Assembly (NCBI GenBank): GCA_030248215.1
Contig: JASANG010000094.1
Span: forward strand, 62,001 to 126,000
Length of the DNA stretch: 64,000 bases
Direction of reading: 5' to 3'
From: Enoplolaimus lenunculus
Lineage: Eukaryota; Nematoda; Enoplea; Enoplida; Thoracostomopsidae
Below are positions 47,442 through 57,023 of the stretch, piece after piece. How positions within the stretch are numbered: the stretch's first letter is position 1; each line of letters starts with the position of its first letter. The position numbers were made by a program, and so were the translations under genes. The notes beneath the pieces are model-generated. The model had not been told where the DNA came from, ran no database searches, and was given only the letters and a program-made list of their open reading frames with translations.

Positions 47442-47651
47442 TGTAGTTGTAGTAGTAGTAGTAGTAATACTTGTACAAGCATTAAATCTAGCACTCACAC
47501 TGGAAACCTTCGGATCATATGCAGCATTGATGTATTGGTATTTTGGCGAAGTTGGCCTTTTGGAAACTTTATTATTCAATTTATCGCTCAGATTCGGATC
47601 GACCCGGATTTCCAAGCTGTCAGTACGGTGAAGCAAATTGAGATGTTCCAT
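31802..47651 (-). CDS. CCDC141-like spectrin-repeat/coiled-coil protein with C-terminal membrane anchor, about 1130 aa
   Basis: Exons, 5' to 3': 47651-47154, 46168-46046, 45260-45063, 43720-43654, 42923-42574, 41156-40974, 37967-37761, 37092-36943, 36433-36257, 35140-35009, 34273-34091, 33758-33573, 33218-about 32940 (donor GTCAGG, least certain) and 32461-31802 (stop). All phases agree. Residues 1-65 are polar, followed by a poly-Thr run of about 20. Then VVTLSTIAVKTSGDHAGILV leads into KPSLIEIGRNLKEALHLEQT, a pattern I recall from the N-terminus of vertebrate CCDC141. The middle is predicted helical bundles (FLLYRQLHTWLVNNVESFIV; FGLQARWELQALIIQKRLML). The last exon has a Pro-rich start (TVPPLPPS), one hydrophobic helix (SFVLIILLFVILYIFSNF) and a 23-residue tail ending DWNIA. 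CCDC141 is linked to centrosome and nuclear movement. The family call rests on memory, not a search. Confidence 0.75.
34713..34776 (+). repeat. TTAGGC-type block in dispersed repeat family 4, copy 1
   Basis: Three TTAGGC-like units, a spacer (TTCATTCTTGCGC) and three or more further units ending GGAATATCC. It is flanked by TATTTTTTGC on the left and, further out, by a CTGTTTCGGCCCTG segment, matching the copy at 41522. It lies in an intron of the CCDC141-like gene. Confidence 0.75.
35567..36004 (+). mobile_element. TA-flanked MITE family 1, copy E
   Basis: It begins CTGTTGTGACCCCAATAAG and ends CCGGTCACTACAG, with TA at 35565-35566 and 36005-36006. It is of the AGTGACC subtype, in an intron of the CCDC141-like gene 253 bases past the exon 36433-36257. 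Confidence 0.85.
38018..38056. repeat. (TA/CATA)n simple repeat
   Basis: Alternating TATATATA and TACATATA over about 38 bases in an intron of the CCDC141-like gene. Confidence 0.8.
38410..38492. repeat. Degenerate tandem repeat of CAATTGCCCAAACGA
   Basis: CAATTGCCCAAACGA-type units recur four times with short spacers, ending ACGACAATTGCCCAAAT. CAATTG is palindromic. Located in an intron. Confidence 0.65.
39754..40016 (+). repeat. Long degenerate TTAGGC-like tract
   Basis: Words such as TTAGGC, TTAGGTT, TTACGTTTAGG and CTTAGGCTTAGGTT recur over about 260 bases, with much substitution and some AT-rich breaks. It is longer and more decayed than the other blocks of family 4 and lies in the large intron between 40974 and 37967. 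Confidence 0.6.
40434..40690. repeat. Minisatellite, unit about 33-36 bp
   Basis: About six to seven units of the form AATCCCAAAATCCTACCTTC followed by GACCATAT and a CCGAA link, with substitutions between units. Short minus-strand frames rich in GFWDFRIW only read this repeat. Confidence 0.75.
41522..41590 (+). repeat. TTAGGC-type block in dispersed repeat family 4, copy 2
   Basis: Four TTAGGC-like units, the spacer GGAATGTGCTCATTCTTACG, then three further units and GGAATATGC. ATACTGTTCCGCCC follows on the right. The antisense frame would read as a KPKPKP repeat, which I treat as incidental. Confidence 0.8.
43036..43195. repeat. Five perfect copies of a 32-bp tandem repeat
   Basis: The unit begins GCAGGTCAAATTAATACTGG and continues TATTTAAGGGTG. 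Copies start at 43036, 43068, 43100, 43132 and 43164 with no differences that I can see after the first bases. It lies in the intron between exons 43720-43654 and 42923-42574. Confidence 0.95.
43349..43559. mobile_element. MITE family 3, copy 2
   Basis: The left end CCGTATTCTCAAATG... GTAGCACCTATCACC is the inverted match of the right end GATGATAGATGCGG... TTTGACAATATGG. The same ends bound 5395-5560. It is intronic and non-coding. Confidence 0.7.
44077..44440 (+). mobile_element. TA-flanked MITE family 1, copy F
   Basis: It begins CTGTAGTGATTCGAATAAGA after TA and ends TTATTCGGATCACTC, with the last bases of the right TIR lost. It is shortened in the middle relative to other copies. Confidence 0.8.
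44611..44700 (-). repeat. TTAGGC-type block in dispersed repeat family 4, copy 3 (inverted)
   Basis: GCCTAA units on the plus strand, the spacer GCGTAAGAATGAGCATATTC, then more GCCTAA units and AGCAAAAAATTAG. GGGCGGAACAGTATTATAAG lies on the left. This is the reverse complement of the order seen at 41522. More GCCTAA words occur at 44984-45008. Confidence 0.8.
45801..45838 (+). repeat. TTAGGC-type block in dispersed repeat family 4, copy 4 (partial)
   Basis: TTTTTTGCTTAGG, then TTTAAGCTTAGGCTTAAGC and TTAGGAATGC. Only the left half of the family structure is present. Confidence 0.65.
46333..46534. mobile_element. 202-bp MITE with long TIRs (CACTGTAAAATTCCA)
   Basis: The left end CACTGTAAAATTCCA... 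GTTGATT... CAACTCAGA and the right end TCTGAGTT... AATCAACTCAGTGG... TTTACAGTG are inverted matches over about 36 bases. Two internal CTCAGCTGA-like repeats also occur. No clear target duplication was found. It is intronic in the CCDC141-like gene. Confidence 0.65.
47408..47466. repeat. (GTA)n trinucleotide repeat inside a coding exon
   Basis: About 20 GTA or TTG/GTT-type triplets. On the minus strand they read ACT/ACA codons, giving the poly-Thr run in exon 1 of the CCDC141-like gene. Length variation would keep the frame. Confidence 0.9.
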
Positions 47652-50492
47652 TTTGGTTTTTTATTTTTTATTTTTTTAAATAAATAGTATATATTGTCGT
47701 GAATAAATAACTCCCTAATATAACAATTTAGCAAACTGGCCTTATATTCTCCAAGGCTATTTTTAATGTAGAAAAGATTATATTCACAAAAGCTCGAATC
47801 AACATTGCAGCAGCATGCAAAGTATGTTTCGGCATGGAATTTAACATTTTCTGTCGGTTACCCAAAAAGTGTGGCCCATGTGTGGAACAGGGCCGTATAG
47901 TAGTAGAATAAGCATATTACTAAGTCTAAGCCTATAAGCGTAAGCCTAAGCCTAAAAGCGTAGAATGAGCGCCAAAAATTTGAGCGGACAAATTTCACAC
48001 ATACGGTGAAAATCTAGAGCAATTTTATCTCCACTTTTTTAATGTTTTCAATTTTGGTATAACTTTAGGTTTAAATTTGGATTAGTTGCAGAATTAGGCT
48101 TAAATATGCTGGGAGGTATTAGCTGACCCAGAGGGGGGACGGATGGGCGTACGCCCTCCTGTCAGATTTTTTTTGTAAATAAATACAATTTTCACCGTCA
48201 GAATCCTTTTTGTGATAAAACGTTACAATTTTTCCCCTATAAATTTTTTTTGGCGATACAATGAAAAGATTCCTCTCTACCTTACAATTTTTGCGTTTCA
48301 TAACGTTCGCTAGTCCGCCTCATCCGTCAGAATTTTTGGATCCGCCTCCGTTGAGAGGTTTGCAAATCCTGATCGGCTTTAAAAACAAACAGCATCGCTG
48401 TTTTTATTCAAAATCAATTCAAAATCACGAATTCTTTTGACCTTATTTTTTTGTCTTGTACATCGATCAAAGCCAAAATGGTATGGCTTTTATTGGTGTT
48501 TGCTTTGAAAAATTTTCTGGTGTCGTAGGTATAAATTTGCCACAAACGCCAACAATGTCAAAAAATTCCGACCTGACCTATGCGTAAATTTATGTACGTA
48601 CAATAACTCTAAAAAAACATCTACCCTTAAAAATACGATATGTCTCTCAGCTGGCAGATATTTGAAGCGAGGAAAGAAACATTAAACCAAAAAGATCAGT
48701 TTTTGCAATATTTTGGTTTTGCCAGGTCATTTAACGATACACGAATAAGCGGTAAGCGATGGGTTGTTAGTTCTGATATTTAAATGTTGGGAGGTTCGTA
48801 TCTCGAGAAACTTGCAGCATTAGGATATGCAAAATGTAACCTATTACAAAACTGAGAGATGGCGGCTGTTCCTAATGCGGCGAATCCAAAAAGTTCGTAT
48901 GGAGGTCGCGCCGTACTCCATGGCGAAAACAGTTCGCTAGCAAGCGGGCGAGGCAAGAAACCAAGCGCAATTTTTGCACCAAATCTTTACTTTGAATCTA
49001 CCTGTGGATATTCCAATTTTTACGTTCAGAGATACATATAATCTTTAGCCTTTAGCTTATGTTGTATTTAATGCATTCATGAAAAGAATTTAAAGTCCAT
49101 TCATATTATATAGTAATTGTTGGTGTTCTTTAGCCATATTTTGGCTGAAAGTACCATGGTTTGGTGGTGTCAAACCTTTGTTCTTTGGAAAATTAAGAAA
49201 TACGAATTGAAATTTTCTCATTACATATATCTTTATTGGTAATATTTCGAGCTGATATACGATGTTAATGTTTATACTCAGCATATTTATGGTTACATTT
49301 TTACCTAATATATTAAATAGAATGCCCTTCTGATGTGCATGAGATTAATAGTAGTTCTAAAAGTCTACTGTACTGATGAGCATAAAAAGGGGGACTGATA
49401 TTTATTTGGCCACTCGAGAGGGTACCCCAATTATTCGGTTACGGACTGTTATTCAATTTTAACCCAACCTCCGTTGCACTTCGTTACTGGTATCCGTTGA
49501 ATTAAAAGTTTAGTTGTCTTGTATGAAAAACTTGAGCGATAATGCAGGAGGAATGTACTTTCAACACTTAAGCATGGTTTAAAGATTCGAACTCAACTCT
49601 ATTTTGTCCTGGAGTCTTTTGTGCACTACAATTAAGGTTGATTGACATTTATGGACTCATCCGCATACACTGAAAATAGCAACCCTAATATTACCCCCTT
49701 TACTCGGGTCACTACAGTATAGATAACAAATTTTACTTGAATTTTTACGCCCGGAGAGGAAAAATGGTCACAGAAAATAACAAGGTCATGGTCGTTCACT
49801 ATATACAAGCACGAATTGGTAATATAATCGTTGCCCATATTTTGTCAACATAAACGAGTTCACTGCTGTGTATAAATTGCTACAATTAAGAGTCGACGTT
49901 TGTTAATGTTAACCATTCATAAATATGAGTCGCAACTATCACTACAGGACTCAAATAAACTGCAATCCTATACGTGGCAAAGCAATTACAAAGAAATGCT
50001 GAATTCGAAGGATGTCCCTATAATACTTTTTGAAAATTTTTTACGACGGTCAGGCGTCGTTTGGTTCCGTCCAGCACCGTAAAACCTCAACACACTTGAA
50101 TTACCGCATGGTACTGCATAACAATTTGTAAACGAATATATTTTGGCTTGCAAGCGCAGCCATAAATGGTAAAGTAAGCAAGTAAAATTGAAGTATAAAA
50201 ATTATCATAAATTAAAACATTAACTGAACAGCTTTCTGTGTGTTTCAGGCTGCAGTCCGTTCCATTATACTTAGAACAACAGGTTCATGTGTAGATCAGG
50301 GTCGTTATAGAATATACACATATTCCTAAGTCTGAGTTTAAGCTGCAACAAAAATCCTCAGCTTAAAGATAAGTTTATATTAACAAAGCCTAGGTCTAAG
50401 CCTATTACCCTGAACAAAAAAATTAATTCGCGCGAAAAACGCCCCCGGATCCATACATGGACCAAACAATTCAACAATTTTCGTCTTTTGTT
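47652..50492. other. Intergenic region with repeats
   Basis: It contains GCCTAA-type blocks at 47911-47972 and 50308-50412 (family 4) and a family 1 MITE at 49373-49717. The 5' flank of the CCDC141-like gene is A/T-homopolymer rich (47655-47690). No additional exon is supported. Confidence 0.5.
49373..49717 (-). mobile_element. TA-flanked MITE family 1, copy G
   Basis: Inverse orientation: it begins with a weakly preserved TIR (CTGATGAGCATAAAAAGG), runs GGGACTGATATTTATTTGGC and ends ACTCGGGTCACTACAG, with TA at both outer edges. Confidence 0.8.
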
Positions 50493-51737
50493 TCAAACGG
50501 CGACGCCACTCCCTGTGCACACTTGTCGAACATATCCTCGCAGCACCGCTGGAAGTTCTTCAACCCGTCCCCAATTCCGTTTCCGCCACCGTTGTTTACC
50601 GGAATTATTTCTCAAATGGCACGCCATTATACTATCGCCTTGTTGTAAGCACGGCACAAAGCGAGCGGCAACTAACGCTGATGAAAATTTATTCAGTCGC
50701 GGAATTACTCCCCGGCAAAACGGCTCACATTGCTTTGAGGTGATACCTTCTTGGCGACAACACCGAACGTTGTTTTGACCGTTCGCAGCGCAATGCATCC
50801 AACGTTTAAGGTGATCAGCGCATTCTGGGCTGCAGGCTAACTGAAAAATTGTAGAACAGATTTCATTGCTTCATGGTCCGACTGGCTTAAATAGAATCGA
50901 ATTTTTATTCATATTTCTATTGTTTAAAATTACATTTAAATTTTTAAGCGGAAGCTTTTTGAGGTTTTCGTGCGTATCAAAGCTGCCTATATAGAGATAG
51001 ATTCAAGATTTTACGCACTAGCTAGATTTCTAGTACATAACGACTTCAACACAGAGTAATTACTACGTCCTGATCTATTATTACAAGTTCACTTTCTTTA
51101 AATATATGGGATCAAACCAAGCCATTTCATCTGTTCGAAATTTAAATAATTTTTCGCGAATCGCAGCTTAAAACTTGAATTATTACTCTGTGCAGTTGAT
51201 TTAATTTTTTTCCATTACCCTCAATCAACTATAATGCCTTACTTCACGTTTATTCTGAAATTCATACTGGCAAATATGTATGCAATGCGTCGGAACACCT
51301 TGATCAATACAGCATCGCCGCAATAGATCGCGTTTGCATTCGTTACTTGAACAAGCAGTTCTTTTTACGTAATAATTTTTTCGCAACTTTGGCTTTGTTG
51401 GTGCGCGAATTTTGGCGCCAGTTTTAGCTCCATGTCGCGGTCGTGCTGGTGCAGATACGCGACGAGGTCTAAATTCTGGCCGGTAAGGGCTGATAATTTG
51501 ACGATTACCGGGTACAATAGCGTCGCTTAAATCACATTTTTCTACATACGATTCCGCGCATACGGTATGAATCAATGGACGACCGCAAACACGTTTACTG
51601 AATGTCATATATTTGCACACTGCAAGCTCACGGGGTGCACGAGCCACTGCGAAATATACAAATAGAGAAGTACAACACCAAAATACCGGGCTGAACGTAA
51701 TATGGGAATTTCCACGGAACGGGAACAGACACAACAT
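50493..51737 (-). CDS. Secreted DB-module protein, 280 aa
   Basis: Two exons, 51737-51243 and 50840-50493 (TGA), joined in phase 0 through GTAAGG and an ideal CAATTTTTCAG acceptor. The start at 51737 gives a signal peptide (hydrophobic core FWCCTSLFVYFAVARA). A short cysteine region (CKYMTFSKRVCGRPLIHTVC) and a strongly basic Arg/Lys/Pro linker of about 45 residues follow. The rest fits the nematode DB module: CKRDLLRRCCIDQGVPTHCI, HICQYEF, then CSPECADHLKRWMHCAANGQ, VRCCRQEGITSKQCEPFC and ARFVPCLQQGDSIMACH. The paired CC....(G)V/I...C...C motifs occur twice, as expected for one whole module. The molecular role of DB proteins is not established; they are secreted or extracellular. The last 40 residues (RWRKRNWGRVEELPAVLRGY) are again basic. 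No AATAAA is close to the stop. Confidence 0.8.
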
Positions 51738-53067
51738 AGTTTTTCAGTTCTCTGCTTCTATCTAAGGTGCTCAATAACAGCAGAAAACATATTTGCTGTT
51801 TTATATATTTTTTATTACTTTTTTATCTGCGCATTTGAAATTTAGTATATTTTTAAGTAATACATATAAATAACACTGAAAATTATTCGGGTAATTTTTG
51901 CTTAATATATCCCTAGTGCCGGCGTTTGCTTAAAATCTTATTGACCACTATATACTTAAACTTGAATTTTTGGAAAATCTATTTTTTAGGACTTTTGTGA
52001 TCGTTGGGAACTGCAAAAAATTTTATCGAAAATTTTAAACATTTTCAAACCGTACTCTATGACGCAGACGGCATGAGGTGCGTTTACTGTTGGCGTGAAG
52101 TCAGATATCACCATATTCGTTTACCAATTGTGTGATCGCACGCAGAACGTTTGACAGCATACAGTTCAGCTCGTCAAGCTGCGTAGTTTAAAAATATATA
52201 AATAAAGTTTATGAATCGCCTCCCCTCTTGATGCAAATCTACACCTCGTTGACCGACATTTATTTCGACTTTATTAGAAGAATTCTGAAAGCAAAGTTAA
52301 TCTGTTTAGATTCTTTTTTGTGTGTATTTAATAAGCGGAAATTCCGGTTGCCATAACTAAACAACCGGACGTTGTGCAGAGAGGCGGGTGGCATTTTTTA
52401 AGTCAGCGGATAAAACTATGTCGGATAGTGATTTTTAATAAAATCCTAGGGGGGAACCCCTCTAGGTATTTAATAAAAAATAGCTCATTTTATTGATTTC
52501 GGTGCGCTGAGTTCAACGGTGCCATTTTCGGAGCTGCAGAATCCCAGATACAATAATTATGGCATGGCCCTTTAAATTTTACCTTTTACCATATAAACTA
52601 AGTAAACAAAAATCAAAATTGTAAAGATGTAAACCTTGTTACGCTTATATTTTACAAACAGGTGATTTATAGATACTTCCTGTTCCAATCCGTGCTTCTT
52701 TGCACTATGATTTCGAAGGCCATAACTTTTAAACAATTGCTTATGCAGCCACAAAAATGGTACCGTTGAATTCAGCTCGTCGAGATCTATACGGGAGATT
52801 CTTTGTTATCAAAATCCTAGGGGGTCCAGATTCCATATCTCCCCTCAAAATCATAGGGGATCCAGATTCCGCACCTCCGCCTGAAGACTTTCCAGTGGGA
52901 GGCTGCCATCTAAATCCGACCAGCACACATTTCGATGCTTTGCTCTCTTTTTTACGATTTGCAGTGTAACACAGCACATTATATTCAGTACGAGATCTAC
53001 TATCATAAAACAATTGTATATGTGTGTATGTTTGCTTTATAAATATTAATAGAAACGCAATTGTCAG
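51738..53067. other. Intergenic region, DB gene 5' flank to tRNA
   Basis: AT-rich and gene-free apart from the TIR element at about 52435-52880. Confidence 0.5.
52435..52880. mobile_element. MITE family 7 with long inverted ends, copy 1
   Basis: TCCTAGGGGG... GCTGAGTTCAACGGTGCCAT near the left is mirrored by ATGGTACCGTTGAATTCAGC ... TCCTAGGGGG on the right. Interior words TTTTACCATA and GGCCATAACTTTTAAA are shared, inverted, with the copy at about 61900-62280. Confidence 0.6.
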
Positions 53068-53140
53068 GCCTCGATAGCGCAGTCGGTAGCGCGTAAGTCT
53101 CATAATCTTAAGGTCGGCGGTTCGATCCCGCCTCGGGGCA
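53068..53140 (+). tRNA. Elongator tRNA-Met (CAT anticodon)
   Basis: 73 bases, no intron. The acceptor stem GCCTCGA pairs fully with TCGGGGC (one G:T pair); the discriminator is A. The D arm is AGCGCAGTCGGTAGCGC. The anticodon loop CTCATAA carries CAT, with the T:T apposition at the top of the anticodon stem that is normal for eukaryotic elongator tRNA-Met. The T arm GGCGGTTCGATCCCGCC is perfect. A box (TAGCGCAGTCGG) and B box (GGTTCGATCCC) are intact. A T5 run at 53143-53147 serves as pol III terminator. CCA is not encoded. Confidence 0.95.
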
Positions 53141-53410
53141 GTGTTTTTCCAATACTATCCAAGGCTATAATTATCAATAACATGATATTCGGGAGCACAC
53201 AAGTTACCATACGAGACCATAACATGTTGAACTCTAACAGCCCCATAGCCTGCTCAATTTACTAGGGGGTTAAAAACTTTTCCTTTTGGCTTTCAAGGGT
53301 TTTCGAATACTTTACAAGCAATGTTAATCGTTTTGCACAGGTCCCAAAATTCTTCCACGGGGGCTGAGTCCCCCTGTCCCCTCTGGTTACGGACCCGCGT
53401 CTGGAAATAG

Positions 53411-53821
53411 TTGTCCCCATTTTGAGTCCCAATCAGCATGATTCCGTCCGTATCCCTCATAAGAGTTCGTAAGTGAGTAGTCCTATATCCTAATTATAAA
53501 TTCCATAAATGTCTGTTATCCCTAATTGTAGCGCATAATTGACTACAAATCCAAATAAAGTTGAGTTTGAAACTTTAAAGTATACTTATATAAATTATGA
53601 AAGTACATTCCTAAGTACAACCGCGCATTATCGCTCAAGCCTACGATACAAGGCAAAGAAACGTTTAATTCAATGGATAGTTGCAATACAGGATATATCA
53701 GTAGCGAAGGGCGGCGGGGGTCGGATTAAACATAAATAACAGTCCGTATCCCAATAACAGGGGAGTGCCCTCTGGCGAGGCTACGTAAATATTAGTCCCC
53801 CTCTTATTCGAGTGACTACAG
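53411..53821 (+). mobile_element. TA-flanked MITE family 1, copy H (left TIR missing)
   Basis: It starts within the family at TTGTCCCCATTTTGAGTCCC and ends CTTATTCGAGTGACTACAG followed by TA. Confidence 0.75.
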
Positions 53822-55392
53822 TACTGATTGCGTTCTTCGACCCCGAACTAAGTCTGTTTGGCTTAGACTTAGCAAAAAGACCCTGTCCAGCGCAGCCAGC
53901 AGCATTGGCCCTGTTCCAAAGCGCTCCGCGATAACCTGACAAATTTTACAGAATATGATACCCGTAAGGACACGCATTCAGAGGCATTCCTACAGTTTCC
54001 AGCTGCAGTTAGACGAGTGTTTTTCTCAAAACTCAAATTAATTGAGAATCCACTACGAATGTTCCATGTCCTGTGTGAATGAGCCTTCAATGGACTCATA
54101 AGTGGCTTCTCTATGTGCAAATATAAAAACGTCCTCGGGCCGTATGTTTTGTTTCGTACTTCTGGGACAATTTATTTCCTAAAAAATATATGATGTTAAG
54201 CTGTCGTGTATAAAATAATTATGGTTAACAGAAGTGCTGCTAGTCACATATACTTAGGTCCCAGTGCTCTCACCACCATAATCCGGTCTTGGTACCTCCG
54301 TTGTGCAAGAAACTGTTCTAATTAAAAAACTATTTAACAATTTTTTCCGAATATTGACAATTAATTCTGGTTTTTTTCTACAAGCTTAAGAAACACTAAA
54401 CCGAAAATTTTTTCTCCCCCATAGCCCAAATGTTTTTCTACGGCATCGAATGATTTCTGCTACCCTGTTCCGTCTGAAAATGTTCTACCCCCTGTACTAA
54501 CAATTACTAGTTGCGAGGCTGCGCACAAAATATGAATGCTTTCCGAAACAAAACCCATTCGCATATGGTACTTAAATGTGGCGATTTGCACATGGCATCA
54601 TATCTAGTTCCAAGGCCAGGCGTCTCAAGCCTCCACCCTATCAGCAAAGCTCCCCTTTCACAGGTGAGTTGACTGAGGGCATGTGTCAAACCGTCAATAG
54701 TACATAAAATAGCAATCCAATATTTTGATCCAAAAACGTTTTTGTACAAAGCAACAACAGAGTATTTGGAATTGAAATAAACGTAATCTCAATTTAAAAA
54801 TTGCGCTAAACTTGCTCGTTTTGTCGCTTTGAGTTTAAAGTAAAATTCAATGACCTGTATTAAAATCAGACATTAAAAAATTGTAAATGGTCGGTTACTT
54901 TTGGACAACTTTTTTTAACTGTATAGTACTTGTCAAAATACAAACTAATTGCATTACGGTGAATAACTCAAAACGAAACATAATCGTAGCTTTTTTTGCT
55001 TAATCTTAATGTACTGCAAAAATTGATGCTGTACATATAAAACAGGCCCTAGCGAATCCTGGTAGAGGTCGCCAAGGTCTCGAAAGTTTTGTTTTTAAGA
55101 TTTAATACTTAAGTTGCGGTATTTACATCCGCCATTAAATGCACGTCATTGGATGGCCGTTTCCGTAACGCTAGCAGCGAAAATTTTACTGGTTTTGCGT
55201 CATAAACAGGTGTATTCATGAAGTTGTAATTGAACTTTTGGGCGAGCGAGAATGATTTTCTCGTTCACTATTGAACAAGGTAAAATTCAACTTATGAAGT
55301 TATTGCCGCTGGCGGAATCGAATTTGATTCAGATTGTGTAGTCCGGAAAAGCCTATTTCGGAGAGAGTCAATTTGACTCACCATTTTTTGCA

Positions 55393-55560
55393 GTGTAGTA
55401 TCCCAAAAGAGAGGGAATGATATTTGTTTGGCCTCTCCAGAGGGTACCCCCCTGTTATTCGATTACGGACTGTTATTTATTTCCACCACGTCCTATCCGT
55501 TGAATTAAACGTTCGTCTTGTATAAAGCTTGAGAGATAATGCAACTATAGGGTTCATACA
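55393..55560 (-). mobile_element. TA-flanked MITE family 1, copy I (partial)
   Basis: The inverse-orientation right part of the family (TGTAGTATCCCAAAAGAG; GATATTTGTTTGGCCTCTCC; GTTGAATTAAACG). The distal half is missing. Confidence 0.7.
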
Positions 55561-56002
55561 TAGATGGAGTATAAAAATCCATTGTTACAGCTTCTTACTA
55601 TTAGTTATCCCGAGCACGTAAAAATGTTTCCTGGATAGTAACATATACCTGGGGAGGGATGCTGAAGATATATCTTCCACGAAATGTAGAATATACAAGA
55701 AGAAAACGATTTAGGTAGGCTTTAATAAAATAACCTTTTCGATCCTAGAGCTCACAAACTTGTTTCAATGAAGTTATGTCCTCTAGAACTGAAATCTTTG
55801 TTACTTTCCTGTTCATTATATTCATATTAAAGTATATTCTAACGTTATTTAAGAAATCATTGCTTAATCGATTGGCTTGGCAAAGTATATACACTCGCCG
55901 CATCTCTGTTACTCGTGCAACTGCAGTATTGGGAATGGGCGGAGGTAAGGAATATGAACCTTCCATGAATTAACGTCACACGAAATGCTAACTACTAAGG
56001 GT

Positions 56003-56190
56003 GGCGTTATACCACGGCGGCGTGCAGTACTTTTAAATAGAAAAGTTTTACAGCGCCGCGGGGCGGCGCCCGGCGACTCTTGGCGGCTTGTGGCAAAATT
56101 TTTACCGTGCCGTGTGCAGCGTCCTGCGGCGTGTGGCCGCGAGCTGCGGCATCTGGCGGCGTGCGGCGAGTATTGCTCAACCCGTACAGT
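56003..56190. repeat. GC-rich GCGGC/GTGGC repeat island
   Basis: Degenerate GGCGGCGTGCGGC-type units, far richer in G+C than the surroundings. No clean terminal repeats were found. Confidence 0.5.
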
Positions 56191-56730
56191 TGCGCCATTG
56201 ATAGTGAAAGATGATTAGCGCGTTATTCATTGATAAAACAGAAATATGTGCAAAATATTAAATGTACAAAATTGCTCCAAGACGTTAAAATAAACTTTAA
56301 GTGGTACGGCAAAGAATTAGTTAAGATTTAAGATTCAAAACTGAGCAAAATAAAAAATACAGACTTAAAGTTGTACCTTCATACTTGTATTTGTGCTCAG
56401 TCGCGGACTGATTTCTCTATAGCGCAAAAAACGGAAAACTTACTAGCAATACTACTCATCTTTCAAGATAACAAAAAATATAAAAAATGTTCTTACAACA
56501 TTCGTTTTTCACTTAAACTGAATTCTAAATTCGACCGATCGTCAACAAAACAAACATTAAAATATAAAATTAATCTGAAATAATACCTTAATTTTGACCA
56601 TAACTTCCTCATAGAGTCAGAAAAGAAACGAAAATCACAAAATAAAAGATGCGATACAAAAAATATTTAAAATATTGCACAATCACCAAATCTTCGTATG
56701 CAACAAAAATTTATTCAGGCCCGCAACTTC

Positions 56731-56795
56731 GGGGGGGGGGAACACGAGTTGTGGTGCTCTCTTGCGAACGTCTTTGCCCACGCCCCCCCCCCCCC
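56731..56795. repeat. G10 and C13 homopolymer runs facing each other
   Basis: Ten G at 56731-56740 and thirteen C at 56783-56795, separated by 42 bases, could pair as a hairpin stem. Confidence 0.9.
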
Positions 56796-57009
56796 ACCCT
56801 GGCCGCAAAAGTATATCAGCAGCATTAAACATGTTCCAAAGTGAAGCAAAGTTTTTTATTAATAAATCTCCGTGCCCCCTTGTAACGACAATTCCTAGCT
56901 GCAGGCCTGCATTTTATATTAATAAAGATGAATGAAAATTTCATTGAGAAAAAAATCCACAACATTTTACAATATTTTGAAAAAGATTCATTGCACCAAA
57001 ATTTCTCAT

Positions 57010-57015
57010 TTTATT
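57010..57015 (-). terminator. Polyadenylation signal of the Ly6-type gene
   Basis: Minus-strand AATAAA begins 8 bases after the TGA stop (57026-57024), implying a very short 3' UTR. Confidence 0.6.
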
Positions 57016-57023
57016 AAATTGCG

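Larger units (their letters stand above)
53822..57009. other. Intergenic region between tRNA and Ly6 gene
   Basis: Scattered TTAGGC-like words near 53850-53880, a partial family 1 MITE at 55393-55560, a GC-rich patch at 56003-56190 and homopolymer runs at 56731-56795. ORFs 54507-54749, 55776-55973 and 56371-56583 have no supporting signals. Confidence 0.5.
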
